Origin: a bacterium
GTDB taxonomy: Bacteria; AUK180
DNA length: 22,876 nt
Direction: 5' to 3'
Assembly (NCBI GenBank): GCA_021162505.1
Contig: JAGGYO010000054.1
Span: 1-22,876, forward strand
Below, piece after piece: positions 1-8,095 of this stretch (position 1 is its first letter; the number at the start of each line of letters is the position of its first letter). Under the pieces are notes generated by a model. The model searched no databases and had not been told where the DNA came from. It worked only from the letters and a program-made list of their open reading frames with translations. Both the position numbers and the translations under genes were made by a program.

Positions 1-50
1 ATAGTAAATATATATTACTATTCTTATTGAAAATTCGCTTTTTGTAATAT

Positions 51-70
51 AATGAAGATCTCTCTTCATT
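51..70. other. 8-bp stem-loop at the end of yajC
   Basis: A perfect inverted repeat (AATGAAGA, 4-nt loop, TCTTCATT) overlaps the yajC stop codon. Read on the minus strand the loop is GAGA, a GNRA tetraloop, but no U-run follows. Read on the plus strand it is followed by a T-rich stretch. It could be a weak terminator for a plus-strand transcript entering from the left or an mRNA-end or processing hairpin after yajC. The stem is AT-rich, so function is uncertain. Confidence 0.35.
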
Positions 71-455
71 TTTGCTTTTGCTGCTGCTCCCTTTGTAACT
101 CAGTAATATTTTGTCCTATGGCAGTTTTAACAATTTCCATTTGGTTACCGTTTTTTCCCGTCTCAATGATAATACTTTTTTCTTTAACCTTCTTTACTTC
201 ACCAATAATGCCACCGGTAGTTAAAATTTTATCGCCTTCTTTGATCTTTTCTCGCATTAGTTTTTCCTTTTTTGATCTCTTTTGCTGAGGGATCATTAAA
301 AGAAGGTACATCCCGATAAAAATAACCACAAATAAAAGCAAAGAACCCATGGGATTAGGTGCTTTTGTCTGAGGTGCTGCTTGTCCCGCTACTTGCCCTG
401 CTGTAGTTGCACCGGCTGATACTGCTTTTTCTACTAATAGTAAAATTAAACTCAT
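66..455 (-). CDS. yajC: Preprotein translocase subunit YajC
   Basis: YajC is the small inner-membrane partner of SecDF in the Sec holotranslocon. The 129-residue product has a short N-terminal stretch rich in Ala, Gly and Gln. One membrane helix follows at about residues 37-55, ending in the typical IPQQKR boundary. The cytoplasmic domain has the YajC hallmark of an EGDKILTTGGIIGEV segment at about 71-86 and a Gln/Lys-rich tail. The start is ATG with GGAGG at 461-465, 5 nt upstream, inside the last codons of tgt. The tgt-yajC order is the common bacterial arrangement and usually continues with secD and secF, which would lie left of this window. Only 65 nt remain downstream and they contain no recognisable start. 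Length and domain order are normal. Confidence 0.95.
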   Translation of the reverse strand: MSLILLLVEKAVSAGATTAGQVAGQAAPQTKAPNPMGSLLLFVVIFIGMYLLLMIPQQKRSKKEKLMREKIKEGDKILTTGGIIGEVKKVKEKSIIIETGKNGNQMEIVKTAIGQNITELQREQQQKQK

Positions 456-456
456 A

Positions 457-1566
457 CTAACCTCCGTTATATTTTATTAAAAAACTTTTTTTAAATTCCA
501 AGAATCTATCCTCTGCAATAGATGCCCTTATCTTTTCCATAAGTTTCAAGAAAAAATACAGATTGTGATAACTTAATAATCTTGCTGCAAGTATTTCCTT
601 TGCTTTGAAAAGATGTCTTATGTACGCCTTTGAATAATTTCTGCATGTATAACACTGGCATTGATCATCAAGTGGAGACATATCCTCCGTATATTGCTTG
701 TTCTTAATTGATATTGTTCCCCGGGAAGTGAAAGCCATCCCATTCCTGCCGTTTCTTGTAGGAATAACGCAATCAAACATATCAATACCGTTTTTAACAC
801 CAATGAGAAGATCTTCCGGGGTACCCACTCCCATTAGATAATGAGGTTTATCTATTGGCAATAGGGGTGCGGTATATTCAAGCATTTCATACATCAGATC
901 ATTGGGTTCGCCTACTGAAAGCCCACCCAATGCAATACCATCGAAATCCATTGCAGAAAGTTCTTCTATTGCCATTTTTCTGAGATCTTTATACATTCCA
1001 CCTTGTGCAATCCCAAAGAGTGCATTGTCACTCTTTCTCGCTTTTAATGCTAATGCTCCCCATTTATTTGAAAGCTTGGTCACTTTCTCAACATATTTTT
1101 TTTCTGAAGGATAAGGCGGGCAAATATCAAGCATCATCATTATATCGGAATTTATTGTTTCCTGTATTCCAATGACCTTTTCGGGTGTAAAGAAATGCTT
1201 GCTCCCGTCAATATGAGAATTAAATTCTACACCATCTTCTTTTATTTTCCTTAATGCAGCCAAAGAAAAAACCTGAAAACCTCCGGAATCGGTCAATATG
1301 GGTTTATTCCAGTTCATAAATTTCTGTGTACCGCCGAACTTTGAAATTATATCCATGCCGGGTCGCATATATAAGTGGTATGTATTATTCAGGATTATTT
1401 GAGCACCCAATTCTTCCAATTCTTCGGGAGTAATTGCCTTAACCGTGGCATTTGTACCAACAGGCATAAATATGGGCGTTTCAACTTTACCATGATTGGT
1501 ATACATTTTACCCGTTCGAGCATAAGAATTTTTATCTTTTTTCAGTATTTCAAACTTAAATTTCAT
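457..1566 (-). CDS. tgt: tRNA-guanine(34) transglycosylase (queuine tRNA-ribosyltransferase)
   Basis: Tgt exchanges guanine-34 of GUN-anticodon tRNAs (Asp, Asn, His, Tyr) for preQ1 in queuosine synthesis and acts in the cytosol. The 369-residue protein is full length for the bacterial family. Visible motifs are LTDSGGFQV with the catalytic Asp at 93, IAQGG at 186-190, and MFDCV with the nucleophile Asp at 265. The zinc site has C303, C305, C308 and H334 with the expected C-x-C-x2-C-x25-H spacing. The ATG at 1566 has no Shine-Dalgarno sequence. TATAAT lies only 5 nt before it, so the mRNA may be leaderless. Its last codons (Asn-Gly-Gly) carry the ribosome binding site of yajC, and a 1-nt gap separates the two genes. 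Queuosine biosynthesis partners such as queA are not in the window. Confidence 0.97.
   Translation of the reverse strand: MKFKFEILKKDKNSYARTGKMYTNHGKVETPIFMPVGTNATVKAITPEELEELGAQIILNNTYHLYMRPGMDIISKFGGTQKFMNWNKPILTDSGGFQVFSLAALRKIKEDGVEFNSHIDGSKHFFTPEKVIGIQETINSDIMMMLDICPPYPSEKKYVEKVTKLSNKWGALALKARKSDNALFGIAQGGMYKDLRKMAIEELSAMDFDGIALGGLSVGEPNDLMYEMLEYTAPLLPIDKPHYLMGVGTPEDLLIGVKNGIDMFDCVIPTRNGRNGMAFTSRGTISIKNKQYTEDMSPLDDQCQCYTCRNYSKAYIRHLFKAKEILAARLLSYHNLYFFLKLMEKIRASIAEDRFLEFKKSFLIKYNGG
461..465 (-). promoter_or_regulatory. Shine-Dalgarno GGAGG of yajC inside tgt
   Basis: GGAGG lies 5 nt before the yajC ATG and is encoded by the last two Gly codons of tgt, whose TAG stop falls between the site and the ATG. 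This suggests translational coupling. The same arrangement occurs at the pilB-aspS junction. Confidence 0.75.
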
Positions 1567-1571
1567 TTTGT

Positions 1572-1601
1572 ATTATAACATATTTTTATATTTTTTGTCA
1601 T
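1572..1601 (-). promoter_or_regulatory. Internal promoter for tgt-yajC
   Basis: On the minus strand, a -35-like ATGACA (1601-1596) is separated by 18 nt from a perfect -10 TATAAT (1577-1572). The -10 ends 5 nt before the tgt ATG. The -35 overlaps the stop codon of the upstream glycosyltransferase gene. The predicted start of transcription falls at or within 1-2 nt of the ATG. No ribosome binding site is visible, so tgt is predicted to be translated from a leaderless transcript. Confidence 0.6.
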
Positions 1602-2629
1602 TTTTCCAGCATTTTTGAAACATTTTGTTTAAAAATATTAAAACTAAGATTTTTCTCATAATAAGAACCGACATTCTCGTGATATTTTTGCCAATTAGCT
1701 TTAATATCCAATATACCTCTTGCTAATTCCTCAGGGGACTTGTTCTTTACTAAACTCCCGAATTCGACATCATTATAAATTTCAGGAATAATGCCTATAT
1801 TCGTAGCTACAACAGGTAATGATGCTGAGAAATATTCGAATAATGCTCTCGAATATGCTTCTGATCCAATGGAAGAAATTATACCTAAATCTGCTCTTTT
1901 CAAATATGGGAAAATATCGGTTTGATATCTCAAGAACTCACAATTGGCAGATATTCCCAATTTTTCACTTAGATCAATTAAATGCTCCCATTTAATATTT
2001 GCTTCATTTCCTATGAAAATTGCTGAAAAAACAATATCTTTTTCTTTTAATATTTTTAATGCTTTTAAAATATATATATGACCTTTGACCTTATCGGAAC
2101 GGGCAATATGAAGTATCCGAATATTTTTATTACTATAATTACTGCATTCAACTTTCTTTTCAATGGTCCCCCGTAAAATAAAAAAATTATTAAAATCTAT
2201 TCCCCTTTTTTGAAATTTATCTATTTCCGTTTGCGAAGGTAAAACAATTAGATCTGTATTTTTAAATAATTTTTTAGAAAAGGAATTTGCTTTCATATCC
2301 TGAGCATCTACCCAAACCCTAAAAAGTTTTTGTTTCCTGCTCTTTTTCAGATAAAATAGATGTTGGTCTCTTCCCCAATAGGTTATAATGAGATCAAAGG
2401 TTTTAATAGGAAATTTTTTGAAAAATAAAGGGAAATATTCAATGTCTTTATCAGGTAATATAGGCAATGTGTCCCAATTATTCATCTCTAATTTTTCATT
2501 AATAGGATTGCCTTTCCCCGTAATGAACATTTGCTCATGTCCCAATTCATCGAGAGCAAGAGCCAGATTGTAGGCATAATGCGAAGTAGCGTTCCACCAC
2601 CGGATATTGTGTACATGAAGTATCTTCAT
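1598..2629 (-). CDS. Glycosyltransferase, GT-B fold (GT4-like)
   Basis: This is a 343-residue soluble GT-B glycosyltransferase that would transfer a sugar from an NDP-sugar to an unknown acceptor. The N-terminal half starts with a beta-strand, KILHVHNIR, and contains an aromatic segment, RWWNATSHYAYNLALAL, typical of the acceptor-side domain. The C-terminal domain has the donor-binding region HIARSDKVKG at about 174-183. It also has an E-x7-E motif (E257, E265) followed by LPVVATNIG at 271-279, as in GT4. No membrane helix is present. The ATG overlaps the stop codon of the amidohydrolase gene (ATGA), implying translational coupling, and the ribosome binding site is weak. A role in cell-surface glycan or exopolysaccharide synthesis is inferred from the family. 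No other glycan genes are nearby. Confidence 0.85.
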   Translation of the reverse strand: MKILHVHNIRWWNATSHYAYNLALALDELGHEQMFITGKGNPINEKLEMNNWDTLPILPDKDIEYFPLFFKKFPIKTFDLIITYWGRDQHLFYLKKSRKQKLFRVWVDAQDMKANSFSKKLFKNTDLIVLPSQTEIDKFQKRGIDFNNFFILRGTIEKKVECSNYSNKNIRILHIARSDKVKGHIYILKALKILKEKDIVFSAIFIGNEANIKWEHLIDLSEKLGISANCEFLRYQTDIFPYLKRADLGIISSIGSEAYSRALFEYFSASLPVVATNIGIIPEIYNDVEFGSLVKNKSPEELARGILDIKANWQKYHENVGSYYEKNLSFNIFKQNVSKMLEK

Positions 2630-3936
2630 TTTTTTAATCGTTTCCAGAAATTATTTGCAACCTCAATAGATCTTTTTGATATCTCTTCCTCATCAATATC
2701 AATTGTTAAATGAAAATCTTTCATTAAAATATTACCGTTTGCAATAGTATGCTTTACCCTTGAATTAATTATTCCAAATAAAAGATGCCCCACAAAATTA
2801 TCATTATTAATATCTGTTGGCGGGTTATAATCAAAAATTGCAAGATCGGCGAAATATCCCTTTTTTATTTTTCCAATATTTTTACCCATTATCTTTTCAG
2901 CGATCAAGGAATTATTTTTTACAGCAGTATATGCTTCATTCCAGCCATACACCGGAAGTTTATTTTTAATATGCGTCAGGTAATATGCCAATTGATATTC
3001 TTTTAACGGGATATTGTGCATTCCGTCTGTGCCAATTCCCACGGTAATACCATCTTGAATGGCTTTTGCAAGATCAAAGATCCCCACGGCATTGTTGAGA
3101 TTTGACGAAGGGTTATGTACCAGAAAAGAATTTTTATTTTTGATGAGTTCCCACTCCGCCTCATCCGACCATACACCGTGGATCAATAGGGAACGGTTTC
3201 TCAATAATTTAAACTCAGCTAATCTTTGTGAGGTATTTGTATACCCAAGCTTCTTTACATAATCTTCATCTGACCTATCCTCGGCAAGATGACAATGTAC
3301 GGGCATATTATCAGGAGAATTGTCTGCTATATATCTTAGATCATCATCAGATAGCGTTAAATTGGCATGAAGACCAAGCATTCCCTGAATGTTTTTATTT
3401 TTTTGTTTTTCAAAAAAATCAACATTTTCTTTTAATTCTTTTTTGAAGATATCATTACCGTTTCTATTGGTTATCTCAAATGCAAGGGTTCCTTTAATAT
3501 CAAAATCCTCCATAATATTTTTAATCTTATTTAAACTGCCGTTAATATATTTTGTTGAAACATGATGATCAAACACGATGGTTGTGCCATGCTTTATTCC
3601 CTCAATAATGGGAAATATTACTGAATAATAAATCTCCTCTTCCGTCAACTCAAAATCAAGTTTCCACCAGAATTTCTCCAATACCTCTGTAAAATTCTTT
3701 GCGGGGTTCCCCGGCAAGCTCAACCCTCTACCCAAAGTAGAATAAAAATGCATATGTGCATTGATAAGCCCCGGCAATGCAATAGTTCCGGACATATCAT
3801 AACTTTTTATTCCGGGATCATTGAATCTGCCAATATTGACTATTTTATCATCCTCTATTAAAACATCCTGATCTTTAAAAAATGGTTTATCATCATCAAA
3901 AGTAATTGCGGTTAGATTTTTTAAAATATATTTCAT
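2626..3936 (-). CDS. ssnA: SsnA-like metal-dependent amidohydrolase
   Basis: This 436-residue protein is a full-length member of the amidohydrolase superfamily (cytosine deaminase/chlorohydrolase branch). Family members hydrolytically deaminate or dechlorinate heterocycles. Expected metal ligands are present: H61 and H63 (NAHMHF), H214 (with H216 nearby), H253 and D304 (GTDGMH). The FWWKLDFELTEEEIYYS segment near 89-105 and the VFDHHVS segment at 121-127 resemble SsnA rather than SAH or guanine deaminases. In enterobacteria ssnA sits in a purine-catabolism/selenium-associated cluster. None of those partners is present here, so the substrate is unknown. GGGAG lies 6 nt before the ATG. The gene follows the ACP-like gene by 10 nt and overlaps the glycosyltransferase by 4 nt. 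A general aminohydrolase of another substrate class remains possible. Confidence 0.8.
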   Translation of the reverse strand: MKYILKNLTAITFDDDKPFFKDQDVLIEDDKIVNIGRFNDPGIKSYDMSGTIALPGLINAHMHFYSTLGRGLSLPGNPAKNFTEVLEKFWWKLDFELTEEEIYYSVIFPIIEGIKHGTTIVFDHHVSTKYINGSLNKIKNIMEDFDIKGTLAFEITNRNGNDIFKKELKENVDFFEKQKNKNIQGMLGLHANLTLSDDDLRYIADNSPDNMPVHCHLAEDRSDEDYVKKLGYTNTSQRLAEFKLLRNRSLLIHGVWSDEAEWELIKNKNSFLVHNPSSNLNNAVGIFDLAKAIQDGITVGIGTDGMHNIPLKEYQLAYYLTHIKNKLPVYGWNEAYTAVKNNSLIAEKIMGKNIGKIKKGYFADLAIFDYNPPTDINNDNFVGHLLFGIINSRVKHTIANGNILMKDFHLTIDIDEEEISKRSIEVANNFWKRLKK

Positions 3937-3946
3937 GCAACACTCC

Positions 3947-4483
3947 CTAAAAATTTAAAATTTTTATAGTAAAATAAATCAAGGCAATAAATATTAATAT
4001 CATTCCGGAACAACCAGACAACATTTGTGCACCGGAGTATCGTACGGATGTATCTATATTTTTTTTATTTATCTTTGATCTTATTTGAGCCTGCCTATTT
4101 TCTTCTATTAGTTTTCTTTGTCTTTCAAGTATCTTTTCTGTTATCTTTTCCTTATCACTGAACAATTCCCACTTATCTTCAAAAGCGGATAAATAAGAGT
4201 ATAGATCACAAAACCGTTTAAATTGCTTAACTTTTTCCAGTAATTGAGTATATCTATACACATCCCCAAAAGTAACCCCCTCTTTTTTATTAGAGAAGTT
4301 ATTCATATATAAACCGAGAGGGGGTAATTTCTTCATCTGGGACTCAATTTCTATGATAACGCTTCTTATAATTTCTGGGGTCGCGTTTAGGTCTTTATAC
4401 AATTTAGATCTATCTGTAATGCTATTGGATGATATTCCAAGCTTTTTGGAAAATACTTCTTTTAGATAGTCTTTAAAGTTCAT
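3947..4483 (-). CDS. ACP-like domain protein with C-terminal membrane anchor (unknown function)
   Basis: I do not recognise this 178-residue protein as a named family. Residues 1-82 follow the pattern of an acyl carrier protein: FKDYLKEVFSKKLGIS, then ITDRSKLYKDLNA, helix II, and TFGDVYRYTQLLE. At the site where ACPs have D-S-L it has T35-P36-E37, so the serine that carries phosphopantetheine is missing. Residues about 84-140 are highly charged and probably helical. Residues about 158-176 form one hydrophobic helix near the C-terminus, preceded by a short SGAQMLSGCSG segment, suggesting a tail-anchored membrane protein with its bulk in the cytosol. The ATG has GGAAG 6 nt upstream, and the gene overlaps ybeY by 11 nt. 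The ACP resemblance was read by eye and is an inference. Confidence 0.75.
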   Translation of the reverse strand: MNFKDYLKEVFSKKLGISSNSITDRSKLYKDLNATPEIIRSVIIEIESQMKKLPPLGLYMNNFSNKKEGVTFGDVYRYTQLLEKVKQFKRFCDLYSYLSAFEDKWELFSDKEKITEKILERQRKLIEENRQAQIRSKINKKNIDTSVRYSGAQMLSGCSGMILIFIALIYFTIKILNF

Positions 4484-4958
4484 ACGATTCTTCCGTAATG
4501 GTAATATGTTCTACAATTCTATTTTTGATTTTTTCCATTTCTTTTTCTGTTTTTGGTATATCATGCGTGTAACCGAATATGTGCAAAATGGCATGTGAAA
4601 GAAAATTCAGAATGGACAGCTTGCGATCATAAAAAGTTTTATCAGAATCCCTTATAACCTCATCCCAATTTATTACAATCCCGCCAATATAGTCGCTTTT
4701 ATCTTTTAAATATGAAAAAGAGAGTTCATTGGTCTCTTTATTGATATTTCTATATTTTTTATTAAGTTCCTTGATCTCTTTATTCCCGCATAATAGGATG
4801 TCAAATATATTCTTATTTTCAAATATTTTTTTATTTATTAATTTGTTTTTAATTAAATAAAAAATGATCTCCTCAATGGTTATCTTTATGAAAGGGCTAT
4901 AGATGTTCTTTTTTTTTATACCCTTATAAGAGATCTCAACCCTTATTCTCTTCTTCAT
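4473..4958 (-). CDS. ybeY: Endoribonuclease YbeY (16S rRNA maturation)
   Basis: YbeY is a zinc metallo-endoribonuclease involved in 16S rRNA 3'-end processing and ribosome quality control. The 161-residue product has the family's zinc motif H122-x3-H126-x5-H132 within SHAILHIFGYTHD. It also has the upstream NKKYRNINKETNELSFS segment at about 66-82, although the usual TDVLSFP is changed to TNELSFS. The start is ATG with AAAGGA 6 nt upstream. The gene overlaps the 3' end of the 7TM-HD gene by 23 nt and the 5' end of the ACP-like gene by 11 nt. The phoH-(7TM-HD)-ybeY order is a conserved neighbourhood in several phyla and supports the call. Confidence 0.94.
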   Translation of the reverse strand: MKKRIRVEISYKGIKKKNIYSPFIKITIEEIIFYLIKNKLINKKIFENKNIFDILLCGNKEIKELNKKYRNINKETNELSFSYLKDKSDYIGGIVINWDEVIRDSDKTFYDRKLSILNFLSHAILHIFGYTHDIPKTEKEMEKIKNRIVEHITITEESYEL

Positions 4959-7152
4959 ACTCTATCCTTTTGTGGTACATATTTTGAATTGTATTAATGA
5001 AAGAATTGGCAACGGTATAAAGTTCTTGCAATGTTATGGGCGCATCGGTTAATTGTTCTTCTTTTATTAATATTTCTTCCAATGTGGTAAAAACCATATC
5101 TTTTATGTTTTGATATTTATAGTTTTTTAAAAGCCGTGATTTCGCTTCTACTCTATCGCCAAACATTATTATTGCAGATTCCTTGGAACTGGGTTTATTT
5201 CCCTGATACCTGAATTCATTTTCATCTATTACATCTCCGTTCTTTTTCTCCAATGCTTTATTATAAAAAAAAGATATTAGCGAGGTTCCATGATGTTCCA
5301 ATATTATATTCCGCACCGCTTTGGGAAGCATGTGTTTTAAAGAGAGCTCATACCCGTAAACCACATGTTGACGGATCACCTTGGCACTCATAATGGGTGC
5401 CTTTTTATCATGAGGGTTCTTTTTAGATATCTGGTTCTCAATAAAATAATCAGGATTCTTGATCTTGCCTATATCATGAAAAAAAGCTCCAACTTTTGCG
5501 ATCATAGGATCACAATTTATTTCTTTTGCCGCGGCTTCTGCAAGATATGATACTGAAAGAGAATGCTGGTATGTTCCCGGAGCCGCCAAAGCAAGATTTT
5601 TTAGTAATTCATGATTTCCCGATAGGAGTTCAACTATTTGAAATGGTGTTGAAATATCGAACATGGACTCAAAAAGAGGAATTAATGATATAAGAAGAAT
5701 ATATGAAAAAATATTTCCTAAAATAACGATTAAAAAATGTTTAAAGATTATTAGAAATTTGATCCCGACAATGAGGTCCATAGCGATTCCAATGGAAGAA
5801 GATAATAGACCTATAAGAAGCATGGAAAAAAAGAGTGAACTTCTCCTAATAATATTTTTTGTTAAACTAACCGTAACAATAGTATTTGTTATCCCGTACA
5901 ACACCAATGGCAGGGAATTTTGAAAAAATATTCCTGCTAATATGGAGATCAGGATACCGCAGTAAAGCCCGAACTTTCTGTCAATAAAAAGTGTAATGAT
6001 ATAAACATAAAAAGAAAAAGGCAAAAGAAATTCCGATATCATTGCATTGGGAAAGATCTTCATTGCATAATAGATAAAATCCAGTAGAATGAGGAAGGCG
6101 ACATACCCGATGAACAAAATAAAGTTTTTATCATTGGTCCTAAATAAATTCTTTTTCTTTACCGGATAATTGATAAATAAGAGAAAAAGGAGAAATATTA
6201 ATAGGAAAATACCTATTTGTTTCCTTGTTCTATATTCTTCACTTAGAAATTTGGTAATTTTTCTTAAAAAATTAATGTCTTCTTTCGAAAGTTTATCTCC
6301 TTTCTTATAGAGAATTTCCCCCTTCTGTATCTTTCTAATGATGGGTGCGATCCGAACAATGGCTTTTTTCTCACTATCTAAGGACGCTTCGCTATTATAT
6401 AAAAGATTTCCTTGCAGGAATGTCCTTAAAAGAAGAGATAATAAATGCCCATCCTTTTGAAAATGGTTATTATGCACTAAACTATTTACTATATTGTCAA
6501 CGGTTCTTAATTGTGAAATGTTCTTATTTATTGTTATATCTTTGTTTCGGATCATAATAATATCCGTTTTTTTCTTCGCTAATTCTATTATTTTCTCAAT
6601 TTCCTTTGAATTGTTTATAAAACCCTCATAAAAATATGGTCTTATTTTATAGATTATATAGTTCTCAAGCTCATCATAGTTTATCACCGAAAAAAGACGA
6701 TGCCACTGGTCCGTAGTCAGCTTTTTGCAAAAATAGTATTTTGATGCTAATAATTTCTTTTTAGTATAATATTTTTTATCCTTTATCAAATCGAGATAGT
6801 GGAAAAAGTTTGCAATGCTCGTTTGGAATATCTTATATCTTTCTATATCAACGCTAAATACAGGCGATATCTTGGATATTTTTTCACTGTATAATTGCCG
6901 CATTCTTTGTTCGTCCTCTATGGAAAAACCAATGGGAGAAATTATATCTTTTTTTACATTTTCACTGATCTCAATCTTGGAATACGGCAAGATCAGGATC
7001 TTATTGAATATCCACAAACTGAGTATAAAGGCAATAATAATTAAAATGAATTTTATACTCCGGTCTTTTCTGGAAAAAAAGTTCTTTACTTGTTTGTGAA
7101 CATTTATTCCCAAATTGATAAAAAATGAATTCTGTTTACTGTTTTTTTTCAT
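4936..7152 (-). CDS. pgpH: 7TM-HD family c-di-AMP phosphodiesterase (PgpH-type)
   Basis: PgpH-type proteins hydrolyse cyclic di-AMP with a cytosolic HD domain attached to a seven-helix membrane domain. The protein is about 738 residues. It has an N-terminal membrane helix near 35-55, an extracytoplasmic 7TMR-HDED region to about 305, and multiple membrane helices from about 315 to 495. The HD domain spans about 505-720. Its metal ligands are visible in YQHSLSV, in FFHDIGKIKNPDYF, in a downstream RQHVVYG, in ILEHHGT, and in a GDRVEA motif. The ATG at 7152 lies 12 nt after GAGG, while an in-frame TTG at 7161 lies only 3 nt after it, so the start is uncertain by three codons. The gene overlaps phoH at its 5' end and ybeY at its 3' end. 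No c-di-AMP cyclase gene is in the window. Confidence 0.92.
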   Translation of the reverse strand: MKKNSKQNSFFINLGINVHKQVKNFFSRKDRSIKFILIIIAFILSLWIFNKILILPYSKIEISENVKKDIISPIGFSIEDEQRMRQLYSEKISKISPVFSVDIERYKIFQTSIANFFHYLDLIKDKKYYTKKKLLASKYYFCKKLTTDQWHRLFSVINYDELENYIIYKIRPYFYEGFINNSKEIEKIIELAKKKTDIIMIRNKDITINKNISQLRTVDNIVNSLVHNNHFQKDGHLLSLLLRTFLQGNLLYNSEASLDSEKKAIVRIAPIIRKIQKGEILYKKGDKLSKEDINFLRKITKFLSEEYRTRKQIGIFLLIFLLFLLFINYPVKKKNLFRTNDKNFILFIGYVAFLILLDFIYYAMKIFPNAMISEFLLPFSFYVYIITLFIDRKFGLYCGILISILAGIFFQNSLPLVLYGITNTIVTVSLTKNIIRRSSLFFSMLLIGLLSSSIGIAMDLIVGIKFLIIFKHFLIVILGNIFSYILLISLIPLFESMFDISTPFQIVELLSGNHELLKNLALAAPGTYQHSLSVSYLAEAAAKEINCDPMIAKVGAFFHDIGKIKNPDYFIENQISKKNPHDKKAPIMSAKVIRQHVVYGYELSLKHMLPKAVRNIILEHHGTSLISFFYNKALEKKNGDVIDENEFRYQGNKPSSKESAIIMFGDRVEAKSRLLKNYKYQNIKDMVFTTLEEILIKEEQLTDAPITLQELYTVANSFINTIQNMYHKRIEYEEENKG

Positions 7153-8095
7153 ATTTTTCAAATGCCTCTATTATCTTTTGCACCAATTCATGCCTCACGA
7201 CATCGCTTTTTGAAAGATGCAGTATCTTTATATTATCAATATCATTTAAAATATCAATGGCTTGTAATAATCCCGATAAATTCTTTTTAGGCAGATCTAT
7301 CTGCGTAATGTCCCCGTTAACTATGGTTTTTGAATCATGCCCAATTCGCGTCAAGAACATTTTCATTTGCTCACGGGATGTATTTTGAGCTTCATCAAGA
7401 ATAATAAATGCATTGTTCAGGGTCCTTCCCCTCATAAAAGCCAATGGGGCGATCTCAATGACACCATCTTCTATGAAGGTTTGCACCTTATTAAATGTCA
7501 AGTGTTCAAATAAAGCATCATATACCGGTCTTAAATAAGGATCTATTTTTTGCTGAATGTCCCCGGGTAAAAATCCAAGCTTTTCGCCTGCTTCAACTGC
7601 CGGGCGAGTAACAACGATCCTTTCAACTTCACCGTCAAGCAGGGCTTCTACAGCACGAGCAACGGCAAGATATGTTTTCCCCGTACCGGCAGGGCCGATA
7701 CAAAATATGATCTCGTTCCCTTTCATTGCTTTTATATATGTTTCCTGTCCAAAGGTCTTGGGCTGAATAAAACCTCGTTGGGGACCCACTTTTATTAGAG
7801 TTTGAAAAAGATTTTCAGATGATTTTACACCATATTCCTTGCTAAAATTTACGAGGTATCTCAGGGTTTTCTTATTGATTTTATACCCCCTCTTTATGGA
7901 ATTGGCAATATCATAAATAAGATCATACGCTTTTTCTTCGTTCTTTTTATCGTCACTTTTTATTGTAATGATCCCCTTAAACGCAGTTATTTTAACATTC
8001 AAACTATTTTCAATATATTTCAAATTCTCATCTTTTGGACCATATAGGGAAGATAATATTCCTTGAGAATCCATGCTCACAAGGTTAATTTCCAT
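7136..8095 (-). CDS. phoH: PhoH family P-loop ATPase
   Basis: This is a 319-residue PhoH/PhoL (YbeZ) protein, a cytosolic P-loop NTPase that is usually encoded next to ybeY and is implicated in RNA metabolism. An N-terminal KH-like domain spans about residues 1-75. The PhoH ATPase core then has Walker A GPAGTGKT at 134-141, the VVTRPAVEAGEKLGFLPGD signature at about 161-179, and Walker B IILDEAQN at 231-238. A GDITQIDLP sensor segment lies near 261-269. The ATG has a GGGAG ribosome binding site and lies within the last 11 nt of aspS. The C-terminus overlaps the 7TM-HD gene. Length and domains are normal for the family. The biochemical function of PhoH in bacteria is only partly established. 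Confidence 0.96.
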   Translation of the reverse strand: MEINLVSMDSQGILSSLYGPKDENLKYIENSLNVKITAFKGIITIKSDDKKNEEKAYDLIYDIANSIKRGYKINKKTLRYLVNFSKEYGVKSSENLFQTLIKVGPQRGFIQPKTFGQETYIKAMKGNEIIFCIGPAGTGKTYLAVARAVEALLDGEVERIVVTRPAVEAGEKLGFLPGDIQQKIDPYLRPVYDALFEHLTFNKVQTFIEDGVIEIAPLAFMRGRTLNNAFIILDEAQNTSREQMKMFLTRIGHDSKTIVNGDITQIDLPKKNLSGLLQAIDILNDIDNIKILHLSKSDVVRHELVQKIIEAFEKYEKKQ

